DNA from: Pseudomonas guineae
GTDB taxonomy: Bacteria; Pseudomonadota; Gammaproteobacteria; Pseudomonadales; Pseudomonadaceae
Assembly: GCF_900113745.1 (NCBI RefSeq)
Contig: NZ_FOQL01000001.1
Span: 806,001 to 870,000, forward strand
Reading direction: 5' to 3'
Length of the DNA stretch: 64,000 bases
Part shown: in pieces, positions 19,762 to 30,804 of the stretch
Layout of the letters: each line of letters begins with the position of its first letter
Position numbering within the stretch: the stretch's first letter is position 1
Made by a program: the position numbers and the translations under genes
Notes under the pieces: generated by a model
Database searches by the model: none
The model's input: the letters and a program-made list of their open reading frames with translations, nothing else
What the model was told of the DNA's origin: nothing

Positions 19762-20712
19762 TCAGCGCGCAGACTCCGGCCAGAACGCACGAATACCCGC
19801 GACGCCCTGGGCTCCGGCCTGCCAAGCCCGCTCGACATCGCTCGAGGCCATCCCGCCTAACAAGTAGGCCGGCTGATTAAAGCCCTGCAATAACGCGGCA
19901 ACCTGCGCCCAACCCAGCGGCTGAGCATCGGGATGGGTCTGGGTGGCCAGCACCGGCGACAGGGTGATGAAGTCCACACTCATCTGCGTGGCCAGCGCGA
20001 GTTCGTCGGCCGAGTGACAGGATGCAGCCAGCCAACGCTCGCGCGGAAACGGCCGCCCCGCTGCGCTCAGCTCACGCAACTGCTGCGCCGTCAGGTGCCA
20101 GCCGGCGGCGGGAAAGTCACCCAACCACTCCAGCGGGCCTTTGAGCATCAGTTGCGCCTTACCCGCGCACAGCCCTAAAGCGTCGACGGCAATATCACGG
20201 TACTGCGCATCGAACATGGCCGGGGCGCGCAATTGCAGCAGGCGGATGCCATTTTTCAGAGCCGTCTGGATACCGCGCAACAGCTCAGGCCCACTCAGGC
20301 CATCTGGAGTGATCAGGTAACGTTCAGGTAACCGCGCAGCCGCGACAATGGGCCGATTGGCCGCCGGAAAGTCATAGTCGCCCAACTGCCGGGGGCTGAC
20401 CCAGGCCAGCGGCTGCCCCTCGGCGCCATGCGGCTCGCCGGTAAAAGTCGAGACCTCCCAGACATCCAGCAGCACCTGTTTGTCTGGGTAATCGTGACGT
20501 ACCTGAATCAACGGGCGCGAGCTACTCGGGCAAATGCCCAGCTCCTCTTCCAGCTCACGCGCTAGGGCCACTTGCACCGTTTCATCGGCTTCGACCTTAC
20601 CGCCGGGAAACTCCCAGAGCCCGCCTTGATGTTGATCATCGGCACGCTTGGCGAGCAGAATTTGCCCGTCTTCACCACGAATGACTGCAGCAGCTACATG
20701 AATACGCTTCAC
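19762..20712 (-). CDS. Nudix hydrolase fused to a ThiE/TenI-like domain
   Basis: 316 residues in two domains. Residues 1-128 are a MutT-type Nudix hydrolase with a complete Nudix box (GGKVEADETVQVALAREL, then EEELGI). Residues about 132-316 are a TIM-barrel of the thiamine-phosphate synthase/TenI family (RYLITPDG, QLRAP, DFITLSPV, LLGGM), but the ThiE phosphate-binding Lys after QLR is replaced. It may clean up damaged nucleotides or thiamine derivatives; function is inferred. The GTG start at 20712 overlaps the GST stop as GTGA and follows an AGGAGG sequence by ten bases, so translation is coupled. Confidence 0.85.
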   Translation of the reverse strand: MKRIHVAAAVIRGEDGQILLAKRADDQHQGGLWEFPGGKVEADETVQVALARELEEELGICPSSSRPLIQVRHDYPDKQVLLDVWEVSTFTGEPHGAEGQPLAWVSPRQLGDYDFPAANRPIVAAARLPERYLITPDGLSGPELLRGIQTALKNGIRLLQLRAPAMFDAQYRDIAVDALGLCAGKAQLMLKGPLEWLGDFPAAGWHLTAQQLRELSAAGRPFPRERWLAASCHSADELALATQMSVDFITLSPVLATQTHPDAQPLGWAQVAALLQGFNQPAYLLGGMASSDVERAWQAGAQGVAGIRAFWPESAR

Positions 20713-21341
20713 GCCAGATATTCCTCCTGGGCGGCTTGGTACCAACGCTGAAACGCCGGCCATTGATAGATTGTCTCGACATAGGCAGCAGCCTCAGCCG
20801 GCAGCGCCACCTGATAACTGCGCAACCGCGCCGCCACCGGAGCAAAGAAGGCATCGGCTAGGCTGGCCTGGCCAAACAGAAAGGCACCGCCCTGAGCAAA
20901 ACGCTGCCGACACTCAGCCCACAGGCCGCAGAGGCGCTCAATATCGGCCAGCACATCGGCTGGCATCTCGGCCAGCGCCTGATGGCGCTTGAGGTCCATT
21001 GGCAGGTGCGTGCGCAAGGCGACAAAACCGCTGTGCATTTCCGCGCAGGCGCTGCGTGCCAATGCTCGGGCGGCTCGTGCTTGCGGCCACAGTTGCGCCG
21101 CGGGGAAGCATTCGGCCAGATACTCAGCAATCGCCAGCGAATCCCAGATCGCGCCTTCATCACAGAGCAGCAACGGCACTTTACCGGTCGGGGAATACTG
21201 CAGAATCTGCGTGCGAGTGTCAGAGCGGTATAGCGTAATCAGCTGTTCGCTATAAGGCGTACCCGTCAACTCCAAGGCTAGCGCCGCACGCAACGACCAG
21301 GACGAATAAGTTTTATCACCGATAACTAGGGTAAGGGACAT
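20709..21341 (-). CDS. Glutathione S-transferase family protein
   Basis: 210 residues with an N-terminal thioredoxin-fold domain (LTLVIGDKTYSSWSLRAAL, with Ser-rich active-site region) and a helical C-terminal domain (SLADAFFAPVAARL). The sequence YSSWSLR at the start of helix 1 is typical of zeta/YfcF-like GSTs. Substrate unknown. I chose the ATG at 21341 because the conserved fold begins there; an upstream GTG would add nine non-conserved residues. It is translationally coupled to the downstream Nudix-ThiE gene. Confidence 0.88.
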   Translation of the reverse strand: MSLTLVIGDKTYSSWSLRAALALELTGTPYSEQLITLYRSDTRTQILQYSPTGKVPLLLCDEGAIWDSLAIAEYLAECFPAAQLWPQARAARALARSACAEMHSGFVALRTHLPMDLKRHQALAEMPADVLADIERLCGLWAECRQRFAQGGAFLFGQASLADAFFAPVAARLRSYQVALPAEAAAYVETIYQWPAFQRWYQAAQEEYLA

Positions 21342-21400
21342 GGGCGGCGCTCGAGGCAGGAAAGTCACTTGACCTTAAAAGGCGACTCTTTGAATAGCAA

Positions 21401-21436
21401 ATTCCCGTTGTTTATGGGTACATAAGCAACGGGAAT
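21401..21436. terminator. 15-bp stem-loop downstream of argJ
   Basis: ATTCCCGTTGTTTAT pairs with ATAAGCAACGGGAAT around a six-base loop (one G-U pair). It lies between the argJ stop (21467) and the GST start. The tail after the stem on the minus strand is only weakly T-rich, so it may be a terminator, an RNA-stabilising hairpin or a regulatory site. Confidence 0.5.
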
Positions 21437-21466
21437 GCAGGGTTAACGCAGTACCTGGGCGAATGA

Positions 21467-22684
21467 TCAGGTGCGGTATTCCGCGTTGATTTTCACGTAC
21501 TCGTGGGACAGGTCGGTGGTCCAGATGGTCTCGCTGCAGCTGCCACGACCCAGCTCGATACGGATGGTGATTTCTTCCTCAGCCATTACCGCAGAGCCTT
21601 GTTCTTCGGTGTAGCTAGCGGCTCGGCAACCGCGGCTGGCGATACACACCTCACCGAGGAAGACGTCGATCAGGCTGACATCCAGCTGCGCCACACCGGC
21701 ACGGCCGACAGCAGCAAGAATACGCCCCCAGTTTGGATCGGAGGCGAACAGTGCCGTCTTGATCAACGGCGAATGCGCCACGGCGTAACCCACATCCAGA
21801 CATTCCTGATGGGTTGCACCGCCGTTCACCTGAACGGTGACGAACTTGGTTGCACCCTCACCGTCACGCACGATGGCCTGCGCCACGTCCATACACACAC
21901 TGAACACTGCCTCTTTGAGCTTGGCGAACAGATCGCCGCTTGCCTGGGTGATCTCTGGCAGGGCCGCCTGACCGGTGGCAATCAGCATGCAGCAATCGTT
22001 GGTCGAGGTGTCGCCGTCGATGGTAATGCGGTTAAACGACTTATTCGCCGCATCACGCAGCAAGTCTTGCAGCACAGCCTGGGCAACCTTGGCGTCGGTG
22101 GCGATGTAGCCGAGCATAGTCGCCATGTTCGGCTTGATCATGCCGGCACCCTTGCTGATACCAGTGACGGTGACCGTCACACCGTCGTGAACAAACTGGC
22201 GGCTTGCACCTTTGGGCAAGGTATCAGTGGTCATGATGCCGGTTGCTGCATCCGCCCAATTAGCCTCGGATAAGTTATCCAGCGCGGCCTGCAGCGCACC
22301 TTCGATTTTCTCAACCGGCAACGGTTCACCAATAACGCCGGTGGAGAACGGCAGCACTGCGCTCTCATCGACTCCAGCCAGCTTGGCCAGGGCCGAACAA
22401 GTACGCTGGGCATTCAGCAAGCCCGGCTCGCCCGTGCCCGCGTTGGCATTACCGGTGTTGGTCAGCAAATAACGTACGCTGCCCAGCACGCGCTTCTTGG
22501 CCAGGATTACCGGAGCGGCGCAGAACGCATTAAGGGTAAACACCCCTGCTACGCTGGAGCCCTCGGCACAGCACATGACTACCACATCCTTGCGCCCAGG
22601 GCGCTTGATGCCCGCCGAGGCGATGCCCAACTCAAAACCTGGAACTGGGTGCAGGGTAGACAACGGGCCAAGACCAACAGCCAT
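21467..22684 (-). CDS. argJ: Bifunctional ornithine acetyltransferase / N-acetylglutamate synthase
   Basis: 405 residues, full length. ArgJ is made as a precursor that cuts itself before the Thr of the conserved NMATML sequence (near residue 195; [15 protein letters not shown] visible) to give alpha and beta chains. It transfers the acetyl group from N-acetylornithine to glutamate in the arginine pathway, in the cytoplasm. Other conserved parts are TNTGNANAGTG and [12 protein letters not shown]. It is on the same strand as secA, 138 bases downstream of it, separated by two hairpins. Confidence 0.97.
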   Translation of the reverse strand: MAVGLGPLSTLHPVPGFELGIASAGIKRPGRKDVVVMCCAEGSSVAGVFTLNAFCAAPVILAKKRVLGSVRYLLTNTGNANAGTGEPGLLNAQRTCSALAKLAGVDESAVLPFSTGVIGEPLPVEKIEGALQAALDNLSEANWADAATGIMTTDTLPKGASRQFVHDGVTVTVTGISKGAGMIKPNMATMLGYIATDAKVAQAVLQDLLRDAANKSFNRITIDGDTSTNDCCMLIATGQAALPEITQASGDLFAKLKEAVFSVCMDVAQAIVRDGEGATKFVTVQVNGGATHQECLDVGYAVAHSPLIKTALFASDPNWGRILAAVGRAGVAQLDVSLIDVFLGEVCIASRGCRAASYTEEQGSAVMAEEEITIRIELGRGSCSETIWTTDLSHEYVKINAEYRT

Positions 22685-22729
22685 AGGAAACGCTCCTTGA
22701 GAAGGTGATGCATCTGTTTACGATGGTAA

Positions 22730-22802
22730 AACGCCGCGAGCGGTTAAACCGTTCGCGGCGTTGATCAAGCTGAGCCAAGCATAGCCAACCTGATGGTTGG
22801 CT
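22730..22802. terminator. Two consecutive hairpins between argJ and secA
   Basis: First stem AACGCCGCGAGCGG / CCGTTCGCGGCGTT (22730-22762, one G-U pair, TTAAA loop); second AGCCAACC / GGTTGGCT (22783-22802, TGAT loop). They follow the secA stop on the minus strand. Neither has a clear U-run, so intrinsic termination is only a suggestion. Confidence 0.45.
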
Positions 22803-22822
22803 CAAGCCATTTTACAACCGGT

Positions 22823-25555
22823 TTAACTCACTTGACCGTGGCAGTGCTTGTACTTCTTGCCGGAGCCACACGGACAGCTCTCGTTGCGACCGATCTTCTG
22901 TTCAGTGCGAACGGGGGCCACGGCAACTGCGACGTCACCCTCTTCTTCAGCCGTGTGTTGCGGCAAGGCTGAGGCGTCAGCGTGTTGGAACTGCATACGC
23001 TCAGCCAGGGCTTCAGCATCTCGACGCAGACGTGCTTCTTCTTCAGCAGGGTCTTCGCGGCGCACCTGCACATGCGAAAGCACGCGGATGGTGTCGCGCT
23101 TGATCGAATCCAGCAGTTCCTGGAACAGGGTGAAGGACTCACGCTTGTATTCTTGCTTGGGGTTCTTCTGCGCATAACCACGCAAGTGAATACCGTGACG
23201 CAGGTGATCCATAGTCGACAGGTGATCTTTCCACAGATCATCCAGAACGCGCAGGAGGATCTGCTTCTCAAAGGTCCGCAGGGCCTCGGCGCTGGCCTCG
23301 ATTTCCTTCTCGTTGTAGGCCGTAATCAGCTCTTCGAGAATGCGCGCGCGCAGGGTTTCTTCGTAAAGTTTGTGGTCGTCGTCTAGCCACTGCTGGATGG
23401 GTAGACGCAGGTTGAAGCTGGTGTATAGAGCTTCTTCCAGACCACTGATATCCCACTGCTCTGGCAGAGACTGCGGCGCGATATGCTCGTTGATCAGGCT
23501 CTCAAGGACTTCGTGACGGAACTCGGCGATGGTTTCGCCAATGTTGTCGGCAGCCAACAACGTGTTACGCATGTGATAGATCACTTTGCGCTGTTCGTTG
23601 GCCACGTCGTCGTATTCCAGCAGCTGCTTGCGCATGTCGAAGTTACGCCCTTCAACCTTGCGCTGGGCTTTTTCGATGGCATTGCTGACCATGCGATGCT
23701 CGATGGCTTCACCGGACTGCATGCCCAAGGCCTTCATAAAGTTCTTCACCCGATCGGAGGCGAAGATGCGCATCAGGCTGTCTTCCAGCGACAAGTAGAA
23801 ACGGCTGGAGCCCGGGTCACCCTGACGACCGGAACGGCCACGCAGCTGGTTGTCGATACGGCGCGACTCATGACGCTCGGAAGCAATCACATGTAAACCA
23901 CCGGATTCAATTACCTGCTGATGACGCTTCTGCCAGTCGGCCTTGATCTGCGCCGTTTGCTCAGGTGTGGCGTTTTCCAGGTTGGCAACTTCGACTTCCC
24001 AGTTACCGCCCAAGAGGATGTCGGTACCGCGACCGGCCATGTTAGTGGCAATGGTCAGTGCGCCCGGACGCCCCGCCTGAGCAATGATTTCAGCTTCTTT
24101 CTCGTGGAACTTGGCGTTGAGTACCTTGTGCTCGATACCTTCCTGATTGAGCAGTGCGGACATATGCTCGGAGGTTTCAATGGTGGCTGTACCAACCAGT
24201 ACCGGCCGCCCCAGCGCCATGCTTTCCTTGATATCGGTGACGATGGCGGCGTATTTCTCGTCCGCAGTCAGGTAGACCAGGTCGTTGAAGTCCTTACGCG
24301 CCAACTCACGGTTGGTCGGGATCACGATCACCGCCAGCGCGTAAATCTGATGGAACTCGAACGCTTCGGTATCAGCGGTACCGGTCATGCCAGACAGTTT
24401 GTTGTACAGGCGGAAGTAATTCTGGAAAGTGGTCGAAGCCAGGGTCTGGCTTTCAGCCTGAATCGGCAGGCCTTCTTTAGCCTCGATAGCCTGATGCAGA
24501 CCCTCGGACAGTCGACGACCCGGCATGGTACGACCGGTGTGCTCGTCAACCAGCAGCACCTGGTCTTTCTGTACGATGTATTCAACGTTGCGGTTAAACA
24601 GCTTGTGCGCACGCAGGCCCGAATAAACATGGGTCAGCAGGCCTAGGTTGTGCGCCGAATACAGGCTTTCGCCCTCGGCCAGCAGACCAACTTCAGTGAG
24701 CATTTCTTCGACAAACTGGTGACCGGCCTCATTCAGTTCGACCTGACGGGACTTCTCGTCGACCTTGTAGTGACCTTCTTGAGTCACCACGCCCTCTTCT
24801 TCCTCAATATGCAGCTTGAGGCGCGGTATCAGCTTGTTGACCTCGGTGTAAAGGCGCGAGCTGTCCTCAGCTTGACCGGAGATGATCAACGGGGTGCGGG
24901 CTTCGTCGATGAGAATAGAGTCTACTTCGTCGATTACAGCGAAGTTAAGCTCGCGCTGGAATTTATCTTCCAGGCTGAAGGCCATATTGTCGCGCAGGTA
25001 ATCGAAACCAAATTCGTTATTGGTACCGTAGGTGATATCGGACGCGTAGGCTTCACGCTTTTCATCTGGCGGCATAAACGGCGTGACGACACCGACAGTT
25101 AGGCCGAGAAACTCATACAACGGACGCATCCAGTTCGCGTCGCGGCGAGCTAGGTAATCGTTGACCGTGACCACGTGCACGCCCTTACCCGACAGCGCAT
25201 TGAGGTACACCGCCAGCGTTGCCACCAGAGTCTTGCCCTCACCGGTGCGCATCTCAGCGATCTTGCCTTCATGCAAGGTCATACCACCGATCAACTGCAC
25301 GTCGAAATGGCGCATGCCCATCACCCGCTTACCGGCTTCGCGGGCAACCGCAAAGGCCTCAGCAAGCAACTGATCGAGGGTTTCGCCTTTGGCTAGACGA
25401 TCTTTGAACTCATCCGTCTTGGCTCGCAGTTGCTCATCGGAAAGGGCAAGCATCTGCTCCTCGAAGGCATTGACGGCAATGACCGCCTTGAGCATGCGCT
25501 TAACTTCACGCTCGTTCTTGCTTCCAAAGAGTTTCTTCAACAAAGGCGCAAACAT
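22823..25555 (-). CDS. secA: Preprotein translocase ATPase SecA
   Basis: 910 residues, full length. Walker [10 protein letters not shown] near residue 103, [19 protein letters not shown] near 209, and GTDILLGGN in the second nucleotide-binding domain are visible. The C-terminus carries the zinc-binding [14 protein letters not shown], which contacts SecB. It drives secretory proteins through SecYEG at the inner membrane. I placed the start at 25555 ([17 protein letters not shown]), the usual N-terminus, instead of a 20-codon upstream extension. Confidence 0.98.
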   Translation of the reverse strand: MFAPLLKKLFGSKNEREVKRMLKAVIAVNAFEEQMLALSDEQLRAKTDEFKDRLAKGETLDQLLAEAFAVAREAGKRVMGMRHFDVQLIGGMTLHEGKIAEMRTGEGKTLVATLAVYLNALSGKGVHVVTVNDYLARRDANWMRPLYEFLGLTVGVVTPFMPPDEKREAYASDITYGTNNEFGFDYLRDNMAFSLEDKFQRELNFAVIDEVDSILIDEARTPLIISGQAEDSSRLYTEVNKLIPRLKLHIEEEEGVVTQEGHYKVDEKSRQVELNEAGHQFVEEMLTEVGLLAEGESLYSAHNLGLLTHVYSGLRAHKLFNRNVEYIVQKDQVLLVDEHTGRTMPGRRLSEGLHQAIEAKEGLPIQAESQTLASTTFQNYFRLYNKLSGMTGTADTEAFEFHQIYALAVIVIPTNRELARKDFNDLVYLTADEKYAAIVTDIKESMALGRPVLVGTATIETSEHMSALLNQEGIEHKVLNAKFHEKEAEIIAQAGRPGALTIATNMAGRGTDILLGGNWEVEVANLENATPEQTAQIKADWQKRHQQVIESGGLHVIASERHESRRIDNQLRGRSGRQGDPGSSRFYLSLEDSLMRIFASDRVKNFMKALGMQSGEAIEHRMVSNAIEKAQRKVEGRNFDMRKQLLEYDDVANEQRKVIYHMRNTLLAADNIGETIAEFRHEVLESLINEHIAPQSLPEQWDISGLEEALYTSFNLRLPIQQWLDDDHKLYEETLRARILEELITAYNEKEIEASAEALRTFEKQILLRVLDDLWKDHLSTMDHLRHGIHLRGYAQKNPKQEYKRESFTLFQELLDSIKRDTIRVLSHVQVRREDPAEEEARLRRDAEALAERMQFQHADASALPQHTAEEEGDVAVAVAPVRTEQKIGRNESCPCGSGKKYKHCHGQVS

Positions 25556-25672
25556 ATCGACAGGATCTTCCAGGCGTATGGATTGAGGGCTACTGAACAG
25601 CGACCCATGCAGCACTTAAGGCTGCGTGCGAGGTGGGCATTCTACTCGGAAACGCCGATGAGGAAAGCGGCG

Positions 25673-26599
25673 TTATTCGACGTCGCCAACTCGAGCGATG
25701 TAGCTGGCCGGATTGACCACCCGACCATTCTTAGCGACTTCGAAGTGTACATGGTAACCACTGGCGCGCCCGCTGCGCCCCACCTTGGCAATCGTCTGAT
25801 CACGTTGCACCAAATCACCAATCTGCACCAGATTGCTCTGATTGTGCGCATACAGCGTGGTATAGCCGTCAGCATGACTGACCTCCACGACATTACCATA
25901 ACCCGATTTAACGCCAGAAAAACTCACGACCCCAGCAGCAACAGCCACCACATCACTACCCGGTTTAGCGGCAAAGTCGACGCCTTTATGTTGGGTATTA
26001 CGCCCTGTCAGCGGGTGCACACGCCTACCGAACGATGAGGACATATAGCCATGGCGCACCGGCATGCCAGAAAGGTATTCAGCCTCGCTAAGCTGGCGCT
26101 CGCCGATCAACTGCTCAAGCACCTCCAATAACTGCTCACGACTGTCCAGGCGTAGGGTCAGGCGGTCGAGCTCATCCATAAACAGCGGTGGCGCATACGC
26201 CGCATCGCCCAAGGCATCCTCTGCACCACCTTGACCGACGTTGAGCGAGAAATCGAATTCACTGGCATCCAAATCAGCCAATTCGGTCAGTCGTGCACCG
26301 AGGGCATCCAGGCGCGTCAGGCGCGCCTGCAACTCAGCCACATGAACAGCAAACGCATCCAACTGGCGCTGCGCATCCAAACGCACAGCACCGACTTCAG
26401 CGCGCTGCTGATCCAACACCTGATTGATTTGCGTGTCGTCTTGCACCCTCAAGGTGGCAGGCGCCCACCAGGCACCGACCGCAACACCGCTGGCCAGGAC
26501 CGCAGCAAGCGTTAGTAGCATAACCAGCAGTAACCCGCGTAAATCCAGGCTGAGTGAACGTGCGGCACCGTGGTGCCGACTGAGTAAAATGATCTGCAC
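25673..26599 (-). CDS. M23 family metallopeptidase (LytM/NlpD type)
   Basis: 308 residues with one N-terminal membrane anchor (about 22-45, LLLVMLLTLAAVLASG), a coiled-coil region (about 55-110) and a C-terminal peptidase M23 domain (about 190-300). The zinc ligands are intact: HKGVDF gives His and Asp, HVHFE gives the second His. It is therefore likely an active murein endopeptidase or an amidase activator facing the periplasm. It lies just upstream of secA on the same strand, 117 bases apart, and is divergent from the dciA-like gene. Confidence 0.9.
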   Translation of the reverse strand: MQIILLSRHHGAARSLSLDLRGLLLVMLLTLAAVLASGVAVGAWWAPATLRVQDDTQINQVLDQQRAEVGAVRLDAQRQLDAFAVHVAELQARLTRLDALGARLTELADLDASEFDFSLNVGQGGAEDALGDAAYAPPLFMDELDRLTLRLDSREQLLEVLEQLIGERQLSEAEYLSGMPVRHGYMSSSFGRRVHPLTGRNTQHKGVDFAAKPGSDVVAVAAGVVSFSGVKSGYGNVVEVSHADGYTTLYAHNQSNLVQIGDLVQRDQTIAKVGRSGRASGYHVHFEVAKNGRVVNPASYIARVGDVE

Positions 26600-26680
26600 A
26601 ACTTTCCCCTAGCGGTGAAGCCACAGCCGGCAGCAGCGATTCTGCTACCATAACGACCTCACTTTTTCAGGCGTCCTGCC

Positions 26681-27145
26681 ATGACATTTCGTCCTTTGCC
26701 GGCCCGGGCTCCCGCCGCGCTGTTGCGCGAAGCGAAACCTCTGAAAGCGCTGTTCAATCAAGCGCAACGCATTGATCGCCTGCAGCATCTTCTGGAAAGC
26801 CAGCTGCAACCGGCTGCTCGCGAACACTGCCATGTAGCATCATGGCGCGAGGGTTGCCTGTTACTGATAATCACCGATGGCCATTGGGCCACGCGCCTGC
26901 GCTATCAACAAAAGCGTTTACTGAAACAGCTGCAGGCACTCGAAGAGTTCGCGACCTTAACGAAGATCCTGTTCAAGGTGCAACCTCCGCCCGCTGAAAG
27001 GCGTGCACCAAGTCTCACAATGAACTTGTCCAACAGCGCCGCAGAAAACATCCAGGCTACCGCCGAAGGCATCAGCGACCCCAAACTCCGGGCGGCCTTA
27101 GAACGACTGGCCAAGCACACCAAAAGTGACAAAACAGCAGACTAA
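26681..27145 (+). CDS. dciA: DUF721/DciA family protein, probable replicative helicase loader
   Basis: 154-residue cytoplasmic protein with the DUF721 domain at about residues 20-95 (RIDRLQHLLESQLQP, WREGCLLLIITDGHWATRLRYQ), followed by a low-complexity C-terminal tail. DciA proteins help load the DnaB helicase at the chromosome origin in bacteria that lack DnaC. It is the only plus-strand gene between the secA side and the dcw cluster. A seven-base stem GTGACCA / TGGTCAC (27190-27212) lies after the stop. Confidence 0.85.
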   Translation: MTFRPLPARAPAALLREAKPLKALFNQAQRIDRLQHLLESQLQPAAREHCHVASWREGCLLLIITDGHWATRLRYQQKRLLKQLQALEEFATLTKILFKVQPPPAERRAPSLTMNLSNSAAENIQATAEGISDPKLRAALERLAKHTKSDKTAD

Positions 27146-27228
27146 AACAGCACGCAAAAGTGATCAGCCAATATTTTAAACTTTAGGCTGTGACCACTCG
27201 AAGATTGGTCACCTGCAGGGCTAATGAT

Positions 27229-27254
27229 AAAAAAAGGCCACCCTAGGGCAGCCT
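27229..27254 (-). terminator. Terminator of lpxC and the dcw cluster
   Basis: On the minus strand a nine-base stem AGGCTGCCC / GGGTGGCCT (two G-U pairs) is followed by seven T. It lies 28 bases after the lpxC stop. Confidence 0.8.
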
Positions 27255-27281
27255 CAGAAAGCAAAAAAGGAGGGTATTGCG

Positions 27282-28233
<952 letters not shown>

Positions 28234-28305
28234 CAATGGCCGGCGATGATAGCAGAACCGGCCTTTGCTGAACACCAATCGCCCCAATACTCCTGATACA
28301 TTTCA

Positions 28306-29493
28306 TCAATCGGCCTGACGACGCAGGAAGGCCGGAATGTCGAGGTAATCTAGATCATCCTGAGGGTTCAGCTTGGCCGCCGTGGCCGCGCCGCCGTGGC
28401 TTTGACGCTGAACGGTAGGACGCTCATAGTCTTTGTAATTGACGCTTTGCTCGCCACGCGCCGGTGCGGCCGCGTTGCTGTGCGTGTTGGCCGAAACCTG
28501 CACAGTGTTATCGATAACCTTGACTGGTTTCTCGATACGCGCACCCAGACCCGTGGCAACCACGGTGACATGTAACTCGTCGCGCATATCCGGATCGATC
28601 ACGGTGCCGACCTTAACGGTGGCGTGCTCGGAAGCGAACTGCTCGATGATGTTACCGACGTCTGAGTACTCACCCAGGGACAGGTCAGGACCGGCAGTAA
28701 TGTTGACCAGAATGCCGCGTGCGCCCTGCAGATTAACGTCTTCCAGCAACGGATTGCGGATTGCTGCTTCGGTGGCTTCACGCGCACGGTTCGGACCGCT
28801 GGCGCAGCCAGTGCCCATCATCGCCATGCCCATTTCGCTCATCACGGTTTTCACGTCGGCGAAGTCGACGTTGATCATGCCCGGACGCTTGATGATGTCG
28901 GAAATACCGCGCACGGCACCGGCGAGTACGTCATCCGCTTTAGCGAAGGCGGACAGCAGGCTGGCGTCTTTACCGAGGATGGTCAGCAGTTTTTCGTTAG
29001 GGATGGTGATCAACGAATCAACGCTTTCTGCCAGGGCGCGAATGCCTTCTTCGGCAATCAGCATGCGTTTTTTGCCTTCAAACGGGAACGGACGGGTCAC
29101 CACCGCAACGGTGAGGATGCCCATTTCCTTGGCCACCTGAGCAATTACTGGGGCTGCACCGGTGCCGGTACCGCCGCCCATGCCGGTGGTGATGAAGACC
29201 ATGTCGCAGCCTTGCAGCACTTCAGCGATACGCTCACGGTCTTCCATCGCCGCTTGACGACCGACTTCGGGATTAGCACCCGCGCCGAGGCCTTTGGTTA
29301 CAGCCGTGCCCAATTGCAGGACGGTACGGGCGCCGATGTTTTTCAGTGCCTGCGCATCCGTATTGGCGCAGATGAACTCAACGCCTTCAATGTTATTTTT
29401 CGCCATGTGATTGACAGCATTACCGCCGCCGCCACCCACGCCGATGACCTTGATAACCGCACTTGCTGGAGCGCTGTCTACGAGTTCAAACAT
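28306..29493 (-). CDS. ftsZ: Cell division protein FtsZ
   Basis: 395-residue tubulin-like GTPase that polymerises into the Z-ring. The GTP signature GMGGGTGTGAAP is near residue 106, the N-terminal nucleotide site GVGGGGGNAVNHM near 20, and NVDFADVKTVM near 208 belongs to the T7-loop region. The conserved C-terminal peptide DYLDIPAFLRRQAD, which binds FtsA and ZipA, is complete. A strong AAAGGAGAGG ribosome-binding sequence precedes the start, suiting high expression. It follows ftsA by 43 bases. Confidence 0.99.
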   Translation of the reverse strand: MFELVDSAPASAVIKVIGVGGGGGNAVNHMAKNNIEGVEFICANTDAQALKNIGARTVLQLGTAVTKGLGAGANPEVGRQAAMEDRERIAEVLQGCDMVFITTGMGGGTGTGAAPVIAQVAKEMGILTVAVVTRPFPFEGKKRMLIAEEGIRALAESVDSLITIPNEKLLTILGKDASLLSAFAKADDVLAGAVRGISDIIKRPGMINVDFADVKTVMSEMGMAMMGTGCASGPNRAREATEAAIRNPLLEDVNLQGARGILVNITAGPDLSLGEYSDVGNIIEQFASEHATVKVGTVIDPDMRDELHVTVVATGLGARIEKPVKVIDNTVQVSANTHSNAAAPARGEQSVNYKDYERPTVQRQSHGGAATAAKLNPQDDLDYLDIPAFLRRQAD

Positions 29494-29536
29494 TTTCCCT
29501 CTCCTTTACTTTCTAGTTATAACGCCTACTGCAAAA

Positions 29537-30784
29537 TCAGAAATTGCCCTGGACCCAGCGCTTCAGCCGTTCCAGAACAGGTTGCTTGGGTTCATCGTTG
29601 TAGCTGCCAAGCGCAGACATCGATACGCCGTCGGCCTGCTTTTGCAGCCCGTACAGCAACAGGCCTACGCCTGTGGAATAGATGGGGTTACGCACGACGT
29701 CGGCCAATCCTTTGACACCCTGGGGAATACCCAGACGTACCGGCATATGGAAAATTTCTTCGGCCAGCTCGACGGCTCCTTCCATCTTCGCTGTACCGCC
29801 AGTAAGAACGATCCCGGCCGGAATCAAGTCCTCATAACCACTGCGACGCAGCTCAGCCTGAATCAGGGTGAACAACTCGTCGTAACGTGGCTCTACCACT
29901 TCAGCCAGGGACTGACGCGACAAATCGCGCGGCGGACGATCACCGACGCTCGGCACCTTGATGGTTTCGCCCGCGCCCGCCAGTTTGGCTAACGCGCAAG
30001 CATAACGAATCTTGATCTCTTCGGCATACTGGGTTGGCGTGCGCAGGGCCATGGCGATGTCATTGGTGACCTGATCGCCCGCAATGGGGATCACTGCGGT
30101 GTGACGAATCGCGCCTTCGGTGAAGATGCAGATGTCGGTGGTGCCGCCGCCGATATCGACTAAGCACACGCCCAGCTCTTTCTCGTCGTCGGTCAGCACG
30201 GCATAGGCCGAGGCCAGCTGCTCAAGAATGATGTCGTCAACTTCCAGGCCGCAACGGCGCACGCACTTCTCGATGTTCTGCGCGGCATTCACCGCACAGG
30301 TGACGACGTGCACTTTGGCTTCCAGGCGCACGCCGGACATGCCCAGTGGCTCACGTACGCCTTCCTGGTTATCAATCACGTAATCCTGCGGCAAGGTATG
30401 CAGTACACGCTGGTCGGCGGGAATGGCCACCGCCTGGGCGGCATCGAGCACCCGCTCAAGGTCAGCGGCACTGACTTCGCGATCACGAATAGCCACGATG
30501 CCGTGGCTATTAAGGCTGCGGATATGGTTACCGGCCAGGCCGACAAAGGCCGAGTGAATACGGCAACCGGCCATCAGCTGGGCTTCTTCGACGGCGCGCT
30601 GGATCGATTGCACAGTCGATTCAATATTTACTACCACGCCCTTCTTCAGACCGCGTGATGGATGGGTGCCGATGCCGACGATTTCCAGCTGGCCGTCCGC
30701 ATTCACCTCTCCAACCAATGCCACCACCTTGGAGGTACCGATATCGAGACCGACGATCATCTTGCCGCTCTGCATATTTGCCAT
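29537..30784 (-). CDS. ftsA: Cell division protein FtsA
   Basis: 415-residue actin-like protein that links FtsZ filaments to the membrane. The phosphate motifs GLDIGTSKVVALVGE near residue 12 and VDIGGGTTDI near 205 are present, and the C-terminal amphipathic helix LERLKRWVQGNF is the membrane anchor. I start at the ATG at 30784 (MANMQSGKM), which matches the family, although a GTG eight codons upstream overlaps the end of ftsQ. It lies 20 bases after ftsQ. Confidence 0.98.
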   Translation of the reverse strand: MANMQSGKMIVGLDIGTSKVVALVGEVNADGQLEIVGIGTHPSRGLKKGVVVNIESTVQSIQRAVEEAQLMAGCRIHSAFVGLAGNHIRSLNSHGIVAIRDREVSAADLERVLDAAQAVAIPADQRVLHTLPQDYVIDNQEGVREPLGMSGVRLEAKVHVVTCAVNAAQNIEKCVRRCGLEVDDIILEQLASAYAVLTDDEKELGVCLVDIGGGTTDICIFTEGAIRHTAVIPIAGDQVTNDIAMALRTPTQYAEEIKIRYACALAKLAGAGETIKVPSVGDRPPRDLSRQSLAEVVEPRYDELFTLIQAELRRSGYEDLIPAGIVLTGGTAKMEGAVELAEEIFHMPVRLGIPQGVKGLADVVRNPIYSTGVGLLLYGLQKQADGVSMSALGSYNDEPKQPVLERLKRWVQGNF

Positions 30785-30804
30785 GGCTCTTGCCTTCTCC
30801 TGAT

